Below are positions 9,686 through 22,300 of a stretch of 64,000 nt of DNA, in pieces (the stretch's first letter is position 1; each line of letters begins with the position of its first letter). The stretch lies in NCBI GenBank assembly GCA_947179485.1, contig OX359249.1, forward strand, positions 1,922,001 through 1,986,000. Direction: 5' to 3'. A program made the position numbers and the translations under genes. This stretch comes from Allacma fusca (taxonomy: Eukaryota; Arthropoda; Collembola; Symphypleona; Sminthuridae). The notes under the pieces are model-generated. The model saw only the letters and a program-made list of their open reading frames with translations, did not search any database and was not told the origin of the DNA.

Positions 9686-11416
9686 CAAAGATTATAGCTC
9701 CTTATCGAGTTCGAGTATACCGGCGAGTATCAAGTACGAGTACGAGTTCGAGTCGACTACGGTCAAATTTTTGTGAATACTCGATACTTGAAATGGGTTT
9801 CGAGTACGGGTAACGATTTTTCACATACTTACGAGTACGAGTATCAAACGAGTACGAGTCCAATAAAAATACTCATAAGGGTTATCGAGTTCGAGTTCGA
9901 GTACCACATGCTCAATATACGAGTACACGTGCACACAAGTGTTGCAAACTTTTGAATTTCCAGTAAAGAGACGAAGGCGCTAATATGAAATTGTCACAAA
10001 AAATCGTTGTATCCACCAGTCACGACTCTCTCAGGTTTCAAAGTATAATCTCTCTCCATTTAGTACATTACTATTAAAGTTAAAACAATTAGTTAATTCT
10101 AATGGCTGAACATATTAACACAAACTCTTCGACAGACGTAGTTGAATTGATTGAAAATTTACAGACACTTTACCAACTGCATGTTCAATTTAAAATTTTG
10201 GGGGAATTATTTGTGAGAAATTAAATGAATCTAAAAAAAATCACTGTTCAATTGTGGTCTTGTTATTATTAAATACTCGAGTATGAAGACTCGAGTCACG
10301 GCACGAGTACGAGTACGGGATTTCGGTATTTACAGTTCCGTACTCGCGAGTATGAAACAAGTTCGGGTTCTGAACTGGAACTCGGTCGCTTATTTCAAGT
10401 ATTTTCCTGAGTACTCGTATATGTGGCGAGTACGAGTACCTTGGATTGGAGTCCATACTCGATGCTTCGATTTCGAGTACGAGTTCGAGTACGGTTCCGC
10501 AAGGTAATCACTCAATAAGGAGCTATAGCAAAGATGCACATATGTGTCCGCATTCCTACAAATGGGAACTAAGAATACATCCTACATATCCTATTTATAT
10601 TAATGGAAAACTCGATCCCCCTATATATATAGGATAATCAAGCCTACTCAAGCTGCCTACCTATTTCCTATAAAGGATACAATAGCAGCATGCATGCCTA
10701 TTCCTATCCTATAAATTTCATTCTGTGTATGAACAGCGTTCCTTTTGCGTCCGCACATTACTTATGTATACTCCTTAAGCCAGTATAAAAATCCAACTAT
10801 CTCAGTAAGGTAATTACAATGTGTTAAAGTGTAAGCAACAGATTAATAATTGATAATTTCCGCATTTTAAGCAAAATTATTGAAATGCATGACCAAGCAA
10901 TAAGTATATTAATTAATTTGTTCATTCATCTTTTAATCACTTCCGACTCAACATAATAGTCTGTCTGGAAAATTATGTATTGCTGTAACATTTCAAAATG
11001 AAAAAACTAAGCAACAATAAAAAAAATTTGAATATTTTAAAGCTTTTGAGAAGAATGAACGATACTAATGAATGCTCATTCAGAAAGGGCAGGAACCACA
11101 CTGAATTTACAACGTTGAAAGAGCCTGAAAATACTCCAGAATCGCCCAAAAATTGTGCATGTCTTATTATTCGACATACATATACACTAAATCCGAGGAT
11201 TCCTTCCTATATTTTAGGCAACATTTATATGAAGCCCAGTCCTGCCTATATTCCTTTATACTTGCAGTACAAAAGGCTGACTATCCTATTCCTATTTTTT
11301 CACGCTGAAGACTTCGGTTACTATCCTATCCTACCTACATAAGAAGCTTGATTTTAATGCCTATCCTATTTATATGCCTATAAGCCCTATCCTTCGAGGA
11401 AGGATGTGCATCTTTG
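9686..11416. mobile_element. Outer non-autonomous hAT-like element, interrupted by a nested element
   Basis: The terminal repeats are CAAAGATGCACAT: the right copy is complete (11404-11416, inverted), while the left is split into CAAAGAT (9686-9692) and, after the nested element and its target duplication, GCACAT (10536-10541). The 8-bp target duplication ATTCAACG is intact at 9678-9685 and 11417-11424. Without the insert the element is 888 bp. An 8-bp duplication with short terminal repeats of this kind points to the hAT superfamily. The interior has repeated CCTATCCT and CCTATTTATAT words and no transposase, so it depended on an autonomous relative. Confidence 0.9.
9693..10527. mobile_element. 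Inner hAT-like MITE rich in CGAGTA-type hexamers
   Basis: Perfect 13-bp terminal repeats TATAGCTCCTTAT (9693-9705, inverted at 10515-10527) are flanked by the 8-bp duplication GCAAAGAT at 9685-9692 and 10528-10535. The insertion is inside the left terminal repeat of the outer element. Both subterminal thirds (9705-9925 and 10275-10500) consist largely of CGAGTA and CGAGTT hexamers, while the middle (9950-10270) is ordinary AT-rich sequence. Clustered subterminal repeats are typical transposase-binding arrays in hAT elements. No coding frame is present. Confidence 0.92.
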
Positions 11417-11424
11417 ATTCAACG

Positions 11425-12559
11425 ACTAATTCAATACTCAACAATTCTCCAGTAATTGCCCCTGTGTGAAGCACAGGGCTTTTACTAGTGTTTGTTAATG
11501 TTTGCGGCAAGTTACTCTTGCATTACAGAATATTCAAAATGCATACCAGCATAAAATTGAAAGTACTGCCCTAGTTTCCTACTTTGAAGTACAACTAAAG
11601 CACATAGCGAAGCATCTTTACACCGTTTTTTAAACCCCATTTTATTGGAACACAGAATAAATTTCTTAAATAATTATTGGACACACATTTTATGGGCACA
11701 CACTGCTCTTCCATAAACACACGTTTATCTCATCACGGGCTATTGTTCTCGACGAGTTTCATTGTAATGTAAGTTTATTTCTTCAGAATTTTATTTTGAC
11801 AAAATCCCAAATTTTGTATTCCAATAGCTTCAAAATGGCTTCCAATTGTATTTTTTTGTATTTATTAACTAAGGTCCTACAGTCTTCCACCCACCCGACC
11901 CGAAAATAATTTTTTCGCAACGTATAAATTACATAGCAGGGTTGATGAGTTTCAATTCACAAGATTCGCTACAAATTTACGCCTAGAGATGTTCAAGACA
12001 AAATTTTATTGAATTAACCAGCTGGTCAATTCAAAATCCATCAAATATTCCAACTTTCGCTCTTGTACGTGACCCCCATGACTGCAAAAATTAATTACAC
12101 GAATTTTAGAAAATCTGAAAGCAAATACTACAATGTGGGGAAATAATAATTAAATAATATCTGTGTTCAATATTGACCAATCCGAAGCCAAAAAACCAGA
12201 TGTGACCAATATTGGCCAATCTGAGGCCAAGAAACTAGTGGTCACCAATAGCTTTTAGTATTTGAGCCTTGTTACCTTTTATTATGCATGAATGCCAAAA
12301 AAGTATCAAGCAAATATTACCTTAATTCACCGACTTTTGAAAATGAAAATTTCTTAGGGGATTTCACATTTGAAAATTCAAGTTGGACAGTGATGGTTAG
12401 CGACGAGTGAGAATTCAAAACTTCGGTATGGATTCTCGGGCAAACCAGCATGAGATGGCCCGAACATTCGTACGTGCTGGGACTTTGGGCCAGGTATCTG
12501 TACTTAAGCTCGCACAAAATTTCATTTCAATCCAGATTGGGTATGAGGCGGGGGATACT
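11425..12559. other. AT-rich spacer with no gene seen
   Basis: Nothing coding or RNA-like is recognised apart from the small two-copy repeat at 12168-12245. Fragments resembling the scattered TIR-like motif are not evident here. Confidence 0.5.
12168..12245. repeat. Two-copy 39-bp tandem repeat
   Basis: Copies 12168-12206 and 12207-12245 share the frame CAATATTG.CCAATC.GA.GCCAA and differ at a handful of positions; a third copy begins with CAATA and stops. It contains repeated CCAAT words on the plus strand. Confidence 0.8.
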
Positions 12560-14350
12560 TCCAATGTGTAAACAGTTTGTTTACCGTTTTAGCTCTCATT
12601 CGTTTTATCCTCTTGAGCACGACGAGCCATTCATATCTCGAAACAATTCCTGTCGTACATGTTGTTCGCGAAATAGAAAGAACACAGAGGGCACAATTTT
12701 CAATTCATCCATTAGTTAATTTTCAGAAATAATCAAGTTGGTGAATGAAAAACGAAGAACAATCCTTGAATATAGTTTCTTTATAACAGACGCTCTTACA
12801 AGAACATTCTCTCTATAGAGCCAATTAATTAAAAGTACATACCATTGAAGAGCTTTTTATTCATTTGTTATTTTTACCAATCGTCCTTTAGGGTACCATT
12901 TATAGATAGAGTGTATACTTCGGTAGATTTTTTTACACATCTCTGGTAACTAGTAGCTTATTTTTTTGACTCTACCGGCATAAACTTGCAATTGTCGAAT
13001 TCGGGATTTTTCAATTATGCCGTTACAATGACCCTCGCTGTATAGACAGTGAAACTGCCTGTGCATACACCGTATATATTACATCTAATCTATGCATCTA
13101 CAAAGTTGAGGAAATGAGTATTATCTGGGGAAAAGTTTCCAGCCCGGCTTTTACCGGTGAAATTGATGGACAAGGACTGGAATGGGAGTAGTGGACATGA
13201 TATGGCTAAAGACTCCCGGCCTACTTCCTCTAATTACCAATGCTGAGACACGTAATACGAGGCGGATTCATCGGAAAAAATTTCTCAGCTCCACGTGGCC
13301 AGCCTTTTCCTACAGGAATTGCAGATTAGAAATGGAAGGGAAACTCAAAGTTTGAGGGGAACTGTCCCTGCGAAAAGAGAATCCCAAGAATGTGACCCTT
13401 CAATGCACATAAGTAATTACTACTACAGTAAATGTTTGTATAACAGTATGCCTCTCTCTCTACTCTTGTATGTATGTATATCAATGACCGTGTTATAGAC
13501 CAAAATGCTTTGACTCTAAAAAAAGCTCTCGCAAGAGTGTCCTAATTAATGAGATGACACAATATGTGCACAATCAATGTGTAGTAATATCCATATAACC
13601 AGATTTTACTACGCATGTGTTATCTACATTCATCTACATTAAGCTATACTATAAGGAGAAATTTATTTCCAGAAAACAAATTTAATATTGAGCTAAATGA
13701 GAATGTGGCTAGATATGTTGCCTGTGTGGGGAAAATGTTGTTGTTTACACAAGTGAGGCTCTGCTAATGAGAGTAAACTGTACTATAGGTTCCCCACTTT
13801 CCCTTCCGATAGCATCAATGACTGTCATTAGTCTGAGAGAATCTATGGAAATGATCATATGGGATAAACATAGGAAATTCCAGGAGATAGATTCCCAGCT
13901 CGTTGTCGATCTATTTACCACATAATACGAGCTTTCTCTGGACATTAGCAAACCTAGGAATGGGCACGGGGAGGCCTGGCAAACATTATGATATGAAATT
14001 ACTCTCAGGCAGAACTATAGAGATATGAGTACACTTCCTTGGAGCAAATTCCTTTAACACACATGCAGAATTGTACACATTCAAATCTCAAGATTAACCA
14101 GTCAGTATTCCACCACTTCACTTCCTCCTAAAAACAAGGTTTTTTTTCATGACTTTTCTTGAGGAACAGTGGAAATCATGTGTAATCTACGGAGAATGAT
14201 GAGTCTCAGGGTAATTTCTCCACTTTGATATCGGAGTCAAAAAGGACCATTACCACGTGTTCCAAATAAAATCACAAGAGAAGAAACCCTTATTTTTGGT
14301 CCTGCTGTTCATCACGGCGATAGTTAACAGCTGATTGGCCATCATTTCCT
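12560..14350 (+). repeat. Left copy of an old direct duplication of non-coding DNA
   Basis: This segment matches 57480-60375 in the same order and orientation. Anchors include TCTTGAGCACGACGAG (about 12610), a GAGGGCACAATTTTCAA block (about 12690), TCAAGTTGGT plus AATGAAAAAC (about 12733), GGAATGGGAGTAGTGGACAT (about 13180), CGATAGCATCAATGAC (about 13806) and a core at 14149-14348. Most of the match is diverged and gapped, but the core is about 90 percent identical. No reading frame is shared between the copies, so conservation is not protein coding. See the right copy for the partner. Confidence 0.85.
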
Positions 14351-16927
14351 ACAATTTACCCACAGGCTGTCTCTACTTTCACTGCTTTCACCTCCCGTTC
14401 ACTGTTCCTGTAATGATGGCCCTCACCTTGAAATTTTATGCTCTTATAAAATATTGTAGGGCATATTCTGGGGATGAAAATCATATAATCACCTACCAAT
14501 GTCAGGGATTTGCCGTGCTGCGATGTACAATCCACTGTCACTGCAACAACGCCCCATCATCTTGAGGTATTGATCCGTTATGAAGTAAGTTTCGTAATAG
14601 GGGTGTTATTGAGCACGGAAATGCACACTCTCGGGAAGGTCTTATTGTGAGAGGAAGTGTCACCAGAGGGAGAGTCTTTTCAGATAGAATCGTCTGTATC
14701 TTGTACTGCTTATTAATATCCCATTACGAGGTATATTTCTGGAAGGTCCTCAATGTGTGCCCGTAATAATTGCGGGGATCAGAGCGTTTATGCAATTATA
14801 ATTCTTTTATTCGTGTCTGGAGATGCTCAAGCCTTAGGTTCATTACACACACTCCGTTACAGTTAATGTTAGCTCTGTGACAGTCTTCTTGTTGTCATGA
14901 TAAAGGTAAGAATTCGAGTGTGGAAAGTTGTTGTGACACTATGCCAATTAGCTATTCATTCTTCCAGGGACACCATTATCTGTAAGGGTTTTACAATGAT
15001 GTACATTCTAGCGTAAGTACACTTATAACGCTTTACGGAGAAAGCAGAGTACTTTTTCCCGAGTCTTCAGAATACACATATGCATTTGTCTTTTGCGTAA
15101 CTATTCTTCCCGGTGTGCATTTGAGCTTCAAAGGCACATCTAGAATTTCTCATTGTCGAAGTGTGTACTAAGACATTCAAATTATGAAACTGGTAACAAG
15201 TTTGGCAACACACGACAATGGGTTGAATCTGATTGTTGTATTAGATCAGGGCGAATTTCCAAGAAAGAAGTTCATTCCACTGCACGTTACTCCTATTGAA
15301 CGTTAGTAATAATTGTTCCAGTTCTCCAGTCTTCTCCAAGCACGCGTATACATGCATAAATGAAGTCCCGTAACATTTCCTTGAAGCTTATATTTTAAGG
15401 ACGGTGGATTCAAATATTGCTTGTGATCATAGATGAATACAAAAAGAGGCAACGGTGAAGAGAAGTGAAGAGCCAATATTTTCTCTTCTGTGTGAAAATC
15501 ATTGATACTTTGTGGCTTCGCTGAATTTTAAATTCTAAAAATCAATACTCAAATAAATCTTGGGTATTCTGTAATAATTATTATGTATTGGGGAATATTA
15601 TATATAATTATTTTCCCCCGATCTTTCCGTCATTGAAATAATTTTGGGTGTTTTGGTATAATTATTAATAGGGATGGGGAATTGTAGGTATTTTAGACGA
15701 AATAGCAATCCGGGAGTATATTCGACATATCTGATGTTCCCAAATCAACTTTAGATTTCCCAAAGGACTACCCCAAAAAAAAAGTATTAATCGACTGCAG
15801 GGATTTTGAAAACGTACATGAGCTGGAGGCAAGGAAAAAATAATAAATCGTTTTTCTTAATGCATTTTGAAAACATGGATGACTTTTATGAAGGAGTGAA
15901 AGTAAGTGAAACTGAATACTCGTCCGTTAGTTAGAATTTAGTTAGAATATTAACACCGACAAGAAAGGGAGAATAGTCTCTAAATTCCATCTACGTGTTT
16001 CCTTGTAAGTTGAAAGCGGAGCTTTGTAATAATTATTATTGTGAATATCCCTCGAAGTCCGTCACAACCGGTCAGTTGGAAACAAAGGAGCTAATTCTGC
16101 ATTTGTGTCAATGGGTAAAGGAAAATACATAGCTAGTCCAATTTTTCCAACTTAATTCAAATATTTCTTGGCCTAAATACCCTGGAATAATAATAATGAA
16201 TTATGACAGACAATTGGGAAGAACTTGAAAAAATCTCACATTTTGTGGTGACAATTCATTGATGACATTCAATGAGACTCAAGGTTCTTCTAATTCAATA
16301 AAATTTTCTCAGGGGTATATACTTACATTACTGTTACCATCTTACTTTTGCTATAAACGTTCAATCTGTCCCTGCTCCCATTTCATTCGAACTGGAACTT
16401 TATATCTGAGCAACTTCTCCGTCATTACGATTCCATTAAGGAAAGAAACAAAACGTTCATATTTTTCTGGCTGAATTTGTTCAACAAACTTTCCAAGTGG
16501 TGAGTAATAATAATGATTAGTTATTGGTCGATACAGCCTTAGCACTTACAACCCTTCAATTTCTGCCTGTATTACAAAAACTATTATAGTGTGTAGGTAC
16601 TTTTATAAAACTTTTATTTACTAAAATAAACTAGAAAAGTGACTGTAAATTTGAATATTGGTAACATTTTTCGATTACGTAAAGGGCCACCAAAACCCTA
16701 GTCATCTTTGTCTATTTTCGGTAGTTATATTAGGAGTTTCCAAATACAGAGTGAGACGTGTTGTTTTGGTGTACTGTAACACTGCATGTGATTCGATTCG
16801 ACGATTGCGATAGGAGTTGGGGTTCAAAATATTTATTCACGAAAGTAAGAACCACAAGATGTAAAGGTCCTTACATTTAATTTTGTTACAAAGCCATTCA
16901 CACAATGCAAATCCCAACTCAGGTTCA
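14351..16927. other. Gene-poor spacer
   Basis: No coding frame, RNA gene or complete mobile element is recognised. The short frames on both strands (for example 14335-14565 and 16351-16545) overlap each other and lack coding character. Confidence 0.45.
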
Positions 16928-17086
16928 ATGGCATTGGAATACACACATTTAAGCCAGGAATATTTCACCACGGAAATCTTTCTTGAGTGTCTGGACGCTT
17001 TGGCGATGGGAGATGAGAATGACGCCTACGTCCGTTCGATTGCCGCCATTAATGCTCACAATCCATTTTTGGAAACATCCGATTGA
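16928..17086 (+). CDS. Short coding-like frame, unknown
   Basis: From the ATG at 16928 the frame gives 52 residues ending at TGA 17084-17086, and is locally richer in G+C than its surroundings. It has a mixed, protein-like composition (LECLDALAMGDENDAY in the middle, acidic C-terminus). CAG followed by GTTCAATGG near 16917-16920 could be a splice acceptor, making this a terminal exon. The opposite strand is also partly open in two frames, one with an RNase H-like look and one with an EF-hand-like run, so strand is uncertain. It may be a fragment of a dead retroelement gene. I do not recognise a family. Confidence 0.2.
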   Translation: MALEYTHLSQEYFTTEIFLECLDALAMGDENDAYVRSIAAINAHNPFLETSD

Positions 17087-18774
17087 TCCCACATATCCCA
17101 CAATTTGTCTGGATTACAAAACCCAAGCTTTTTAAGCTCTATAACAAAACAGCCTCGCGGTTTTATGCTTTTGCTTTGAAACCACAAGCAATAATTACAG
17201 TCAAATCTTGCTATAAGGGTTGGTTGTGTATGACGGACCTATTTTGAGAAGGTCGATTGTCACTCGGTCTTATAGTCCATTAGCGGACTGCCTCAAGGGA
17301 CAAAAGTCTCGGGTTGCGTAACCCTTACTGCGAGATTTCAATGTAATAATGTAAATAATTATTATTACTAAATCCTGTCAATGTATGCTGAGTGTATGAA
17401 ATAACATCGAAATTCAAGCAAAATCTAGCAAAATATAATATGGCTCCCAACCAAAGACAAACCAATAAAACTTTATCAGTTTCGGAAGGTAACTCGCGTT
17501 TATACATCCAGAGTTTCTATTCTCGCTTTTACAGGCCCCCTTAAAAAGCAATTTGTCTTTACAATTCACTTTTACCATTAATAGTGATTTTTATGCTTTT
17601 CAAGAGCTTCCAATTTTAAGTGGGAAATTTCAGTCTTTCCAAAACATATCCCGACTTTGCTCAACTTCCTCACCTCTGTGTCCAGAGTTTTTGAACTAGC
17701 GGGATGAAGCAAATTTTGGAAAATCTGGGAAAATATTTATTTAATCAAGAGGGAATTGAATAGATTTTTTACCGTTGTTATTTATGTGGGCTAGTAGAGA
17801 CAGACGCGCTCTGCATATTATTTTGGAATGGGGTCTTGAGATTATTTACCTATAATTGGCTGTAAATTAAAAACAGTAAATTTTGTTACCATGTGCGCCT
17901 CTTTTAAAAAAAATATACGATTAATCCTAATAGGACAATGTTGAAATGTATTAATAATTATTATAAATATTTTCAGATCCAACTCTTTTGACTCGACTTA
18001 CATATTTTTGAATGAGGAAGAGGGATGGTTTGACGAAATGGTTGAAATGTTGGGAAAGAAATACATTTTAAAATTATAGTTACTAATTATTTACTACAAT
18101 ATACCCATGGCATGACTCCAAGTTGAAGCTGAAATCTTACAGGTTTTCCAGCTCCTAGTTATTGTGTTGAATGAACCTTCCACAACAATTTAGTTTACAT
18201 TCACCTGATGATGAAGAAGTCCCGGAGCTGGCAAAGATGTTATGTTTTACCTGCAAAATGCATGAAATAATATATATCTATAGATAAAAGTGTTTTAGTT
18301 TATTTGTTATTTGTTATTTATTTTGAATTCATTGAATATTGTCGATTTTGGTTTTTTTATCCAGTGTTTTGAAAGGTACAGAAAATCCAAGTCTATTTCT
18401 GTGATTGTCAAAGTATTTATGCGTGAGGTGTTTTGGTGTGTTGAGGTTGGAGGAGCCAATGTATCTTTTGTTGTGCGTTCGAACGTTCTGGCCAGTTGAT
18501 TGAAAAGGTGTATGATGGCCTCTCTGGGCCAGTGACGACACCCCTTTCCAACGAAGTAACCGAACCCTCTCTGACCTAATCTCCTGCCGCTGTCACAAAA
18601 GGCTCTCAGCAATAAAAAATATCTAAAAATTCTGTTAAAAAATGTGTAATTACTTTTTCGCGCCAAAATTTTCACTAGGATTTTGAAAATTTGATGGAGA
18701 TGACTATTTGAATTGATTATGATTGCCTAATGCTCCCAGAGTTCGTTGAGTTATGATTATATTCTGTATTTTCT
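17087..18774. other. Gene-poor spacer with one TIR-like motif
   Basis: A TACAGTCAAATCTTGCTATAA motif starts at 17196 and an inverted, degraded partner lies near 17265-17275. A minus-strand frame pair at 18307-18675 has a retroelement-like flavour but is not assignable. Nothing else is recognised. Confidence 0.4.
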
Positions 18775-19590
18775 ATGCTTTACAATAATGCTGCAATACT
18801 ACCAAAGACTACCCCAAGATATTGGAGAAGATCAGAAACGGAAAGTAAATTCAAACAGATAATTTATTCAGTACAAAGAATCAAACTCACAATCCTATTC
18901 TTAATACGTATACTGCGACTCAATGCAAATATTTATGTTAGGCTATGCTCTGACAGTCTGAATGAACTATCAAAATTCCTAAGGACTCATTCCAAATACA
19001 ATCGGATGCTCCAGGTTAAAAACATTTCTCTAAAACATGGGTTCATCGCGATCTGGAATAAGCAATCCAATCAAGTGCTACAGGAAAATCTAGAAGTCAT
19101 CATTCAATAGGTGAATAATCAGTACGAAGCAGCAGACGTGGAACGAATCATTCAATCTTCTTATTCCCAAGAATTTAAAGATCTTAAAATGAATACGCAC
19201 ACTCTAACTTTTAGAAATCGTAGATAAATTCCCATTAGTGCCAAAAGACTTTGCTCAACTCAGAGTGGGACATCACACAACATACTACGGAAATTCAAAC
19301 TACAATTTGACAGTGCTTTTAGTAAATTATGTAATTTGAATGCAACTAATAATATCTACCATCTATTCGTGAGATGTAAACATTATGAAGCTGAAAGAGA
19401 ACAATACCTTGCATATGTTAAAAATGTAAGAAGGGAATGCTTCATCACTCTTCAAAGTGGAGGAATCCAATCACATTTTTAATATTGTTAACTTCTTAAA
19501 AAAGAGCCTTCTGTTATCATCATGGTTACTGTAATACAAAATATGTTATCGGCGAGACCCGATTGACATAATAAGTTTGAATGAATGAAT
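18775..19590 (+). pseudogene. Non-LTR retrotransposon 3' remnant (RNase H and C-terminal zinc knuckle)
   Basis: The frame from 18775 to 19110 ends in a degenerate RNase H domain with a LRLNANIYVRLCSDSL block, the usual strand and catalytic Asp of LINE RNase H. The later IAIW stretch corresponds to the W-P-H.G..GNE.AD region but has lost those residues. After several stops, another frame (about 19276-19450) shows the terminal knuckle: C..., then YHLFVRC, then YEAEREQYL, as in I/Jockey-clade ORF2 proteins. The 3' end near 19545-19590 carries GGCGAGACCCGATTGACA and then TGAATGAATGAATA, a typical short-repeat LINE tail. The copy is 5' truncated, lacking endonuclease and RT, and is dead. Clade is not fixed. 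Confidence 0.75.
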
Positions 19591-21779
19591 ACAATAATGC
19601 TTCAATGCGTTTTGTGTAAGAGGACTCCTGAAGAGCAGAATTCAAGTTTTAAAATGAAATGCTCCTACGAAAATAAAAATAAAATTGGTATCTATGAACA
19701 TGCCCACGTATTAGGATTCCTGTGAAGACATTGCTTTTCAAATGTGTCTGTATTAATACGAGTGTGAAATCTGCATGCTCTTATATCTGTAAGAACAAGA
19801 ACTAACATTTTGGCCAAAGACAGTATATTCAAGAATGGCCTGTTCCTGTACAATCACCCTCTTCTAAGAAGGTCTGTAGTAATGCACAAAGTTTGATCCA
19901 TAATAAATGAAACAATGGAATTGTCAAAGAGCTTGTACCCTTTATTAAAATCAGCTCTTTCCTAATTACATAAGTGGAGGAAGCAAAATTCATAGAATTA
20001 ACGAAACTTGCAGTACAATTTGTCCTTTGGGAAGCATTGAGAGTTATTTCCCATATGTTTTCCAAAGAACTACATCACATGTGTCATAACAATAGTAATT
20101 ACTCGGAAAATTAATATTTTTCTCATTTGTCCTTGTGTCGCCCGGATCAAAGGTTGTAGGGTGTTGAGAATGTTCAAAGTTAGATTCCCTCCGAAGAGCT
20201 CCGTTGATTGAATCCTCTGAACTTCCTTAATAACAGCACACCCACTCTTATATTATATTTGCACACAGTCCAAAATTAATGCAAAAAAACTATAACTTTC
20301 CCTTCTTTTCTCTTATAATGACAAAACTCCTTGAAAGGGATCCATTACAAGGAGGAATGACATCATACATTTCTAAGCGGAACCCTAGTAGCAAACTGGA
20401 ATGTACTAAAAAATTAGGCTTATGTTGTATGTAGGACTCAAGCCCCGTTAAGGGGGTCTGTTGTACCAAGATATTTGTATTGTCATGGATTTAAACGAGA
20501 CAAATTAACGTTTCTCTAATTGGGAAAGAATCGATACGTTTTAGTTTGTTTGCATCTATTCCTGTTATTCGTTCCCTACAGCACGGTAGTTTCTTTCTAG
20601 AGAAACCACACACTCACATCAGGGGTCTCTTATAGCGGGAGTGTACACGAGTAGCATTTTGTGGCTCACAAGGAGACCAGGAAAGTTAGGACACTCCTAG
20701 TTGTGATTGATTGTGATGGGAGGGGAAAATACTTGGGACACGCATGAAACGCAAGCCAAAATATGATGACGGAACAGGAAAACTAAAAGGTGTTTAAAAG
20801 GGAAAGAAATCTCTTCAGCAGTGTAGGATTTTATTTCTGAATCATTTTAAATGGTGAAGGGGTCCAAATATCTTTGAGATTGAAGTAATATCTACATTTT
20901 TAGAACAAAGCAGGAATTTAGGAAGAGGTTTCTAATATCCGAAGATTTTTTAATTCCTGTATATTTCCCCTAGAGTGCAGGAACAGTTCACTCTCTGTAA
21001 TTTCACCTCACACAGGACCCAACACGGGTTTTTATAATACAAGGTCCCTATGCCGAGCTTCAATTGACTGCAGTAAAGGTTGTGTATAAATGATTTTACT
21101 CCTGTAGAGACTGCGCTCAAAGGGGGACTGTAATAACAAGGTTGTAGACTAATGCTGTACCGTTGTAAAAAAGAGTTGAACTGATTTTCTAAAATGTGAG
21201 GAGGATAAATGTTTCTAGCTGGAGACAAAATACATAGGTCTGTATATAGCAGCAAAGCAACTCCGTCGATATAGTATCTTTAGAGATGGGTAGATGAGGA
21301 TGCGTGCGAATATCTATGCATCTTGGTAGAGAAGTTTTGTTGTTAGAAGTGTCAGTAAATAATTTAAAGTAAGCATTAAAAAGTGGGGTTTCTCTACCGG
21401 AAATTACGTCCCCTTCAGCCATTTAACATTCAGGGTGCTACATAATGCATCGAGATAATTGACTCCACACGAGTCCTGTCAAGTGGAAATCTCAGATTAG
21501 TAAATAAAACAAGCTGTCTCCGGAACTTACAAAGAGTTACAGGGATAAGAAAGTGACTGCGGTTACGCATTCCTCAGATCAGCACAAAATATACTTTCAC
21601 TCGCTCACTTTCCTTCACCTCAAAGGTCCCGCTGTTAAACTCAAAAGGGAAAGCAAATCTCGCACAGCATGCTCTCGCTATAATAGACCATCGTTCGAGA
21701 ACGTTTCCACGACATGAGCTAAAATATTTTCATAGTGTTTGCCACAATATTAATTAACTGTTTCCTTTTGTACGATACA
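19591..21779. other. Gene-poor spacer
   Basis: No gene is recognised. A TIR-like word GGTCTCTTATAGCGGGA lies near 20623. The longest frames (20950-21255 and 21189-21422, minus strand) overlap and look like chance. Confidence 0.45.
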
Positions 21780-22300
21780 TAGGGGCCTCAAAAAGATTCC
21801 CCCTCCCCATAGCTTATAGAAAACGCACTCTAGACAAATATTCAATTCCTCATTTTGCAGTAAATTTTATCTTTCCTTATTTTTCAAAATGTATTTCTTA
21901 CCTTTGCCGTGGCTCAAAAACACTCGATACAGCGTTCAAAGGAGTGAGACATCGTCAGAAATGTTTAAAGATAAATTTTAACTCAAGTATTAAAATTGGT
22001 TTCAAAATATTTTTTGATACTGTACATTTACAAATATTATCTTTCAAATGTGCTACTGAACAAGTCTATCAGTTGATAATTGCAAAACAAGGAGCAAGCT
22101 TGAGGAGATTTATCTTTACTAGGCAAAGTTGCGGCAGAGGAGAGCTCCTAGTCATGCCCTTTTCCTTTAAGGGTTTCTCATTCGTAAAATTATTTTGGAA
22201 CACTGTGATTTTAGCAAATCTCATGGGGATTCATTTGAGCTCAAGATCGTCTTTCCAAGTCAAAAAATGTAGGCTTGGGAGGGTGGAGAGAAAAATATTT
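21780..22300 (+). repeat. Diverged dispersed repeat, copy 1
   Basis: The first part (21825-21945) resembles 39598-39700, sharing ATTC.TCA.TTTG.AGTAAAT and GCTCAAAAAC.....GATACA. The second part (22170-22280) resembles 29640-29730 and 31260-31370, sharing GGGATTCATTTGAG and CTTTCCAAGTCAAAAA. Identity appears to be about 65 to 75 percent by eye. The 142-codon frame here is not shared by the other copies, so it is not coding. Confidence 0.5.

Noticed and set aside
16800-17150. Possible EH/EF-hand-like or RNase H-like peptides on the minus strand
   Set aside because: The similarities are 15-25 residues long, in different frames and interrupted by stops.
18307-18675. Minus-strand frames with a possible Penelope-like or other retroelement C-terminal flavour
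   Set aside because: Similarity would need switching frames repeatedly and no catalytic motif is visible; not enough to annotate.
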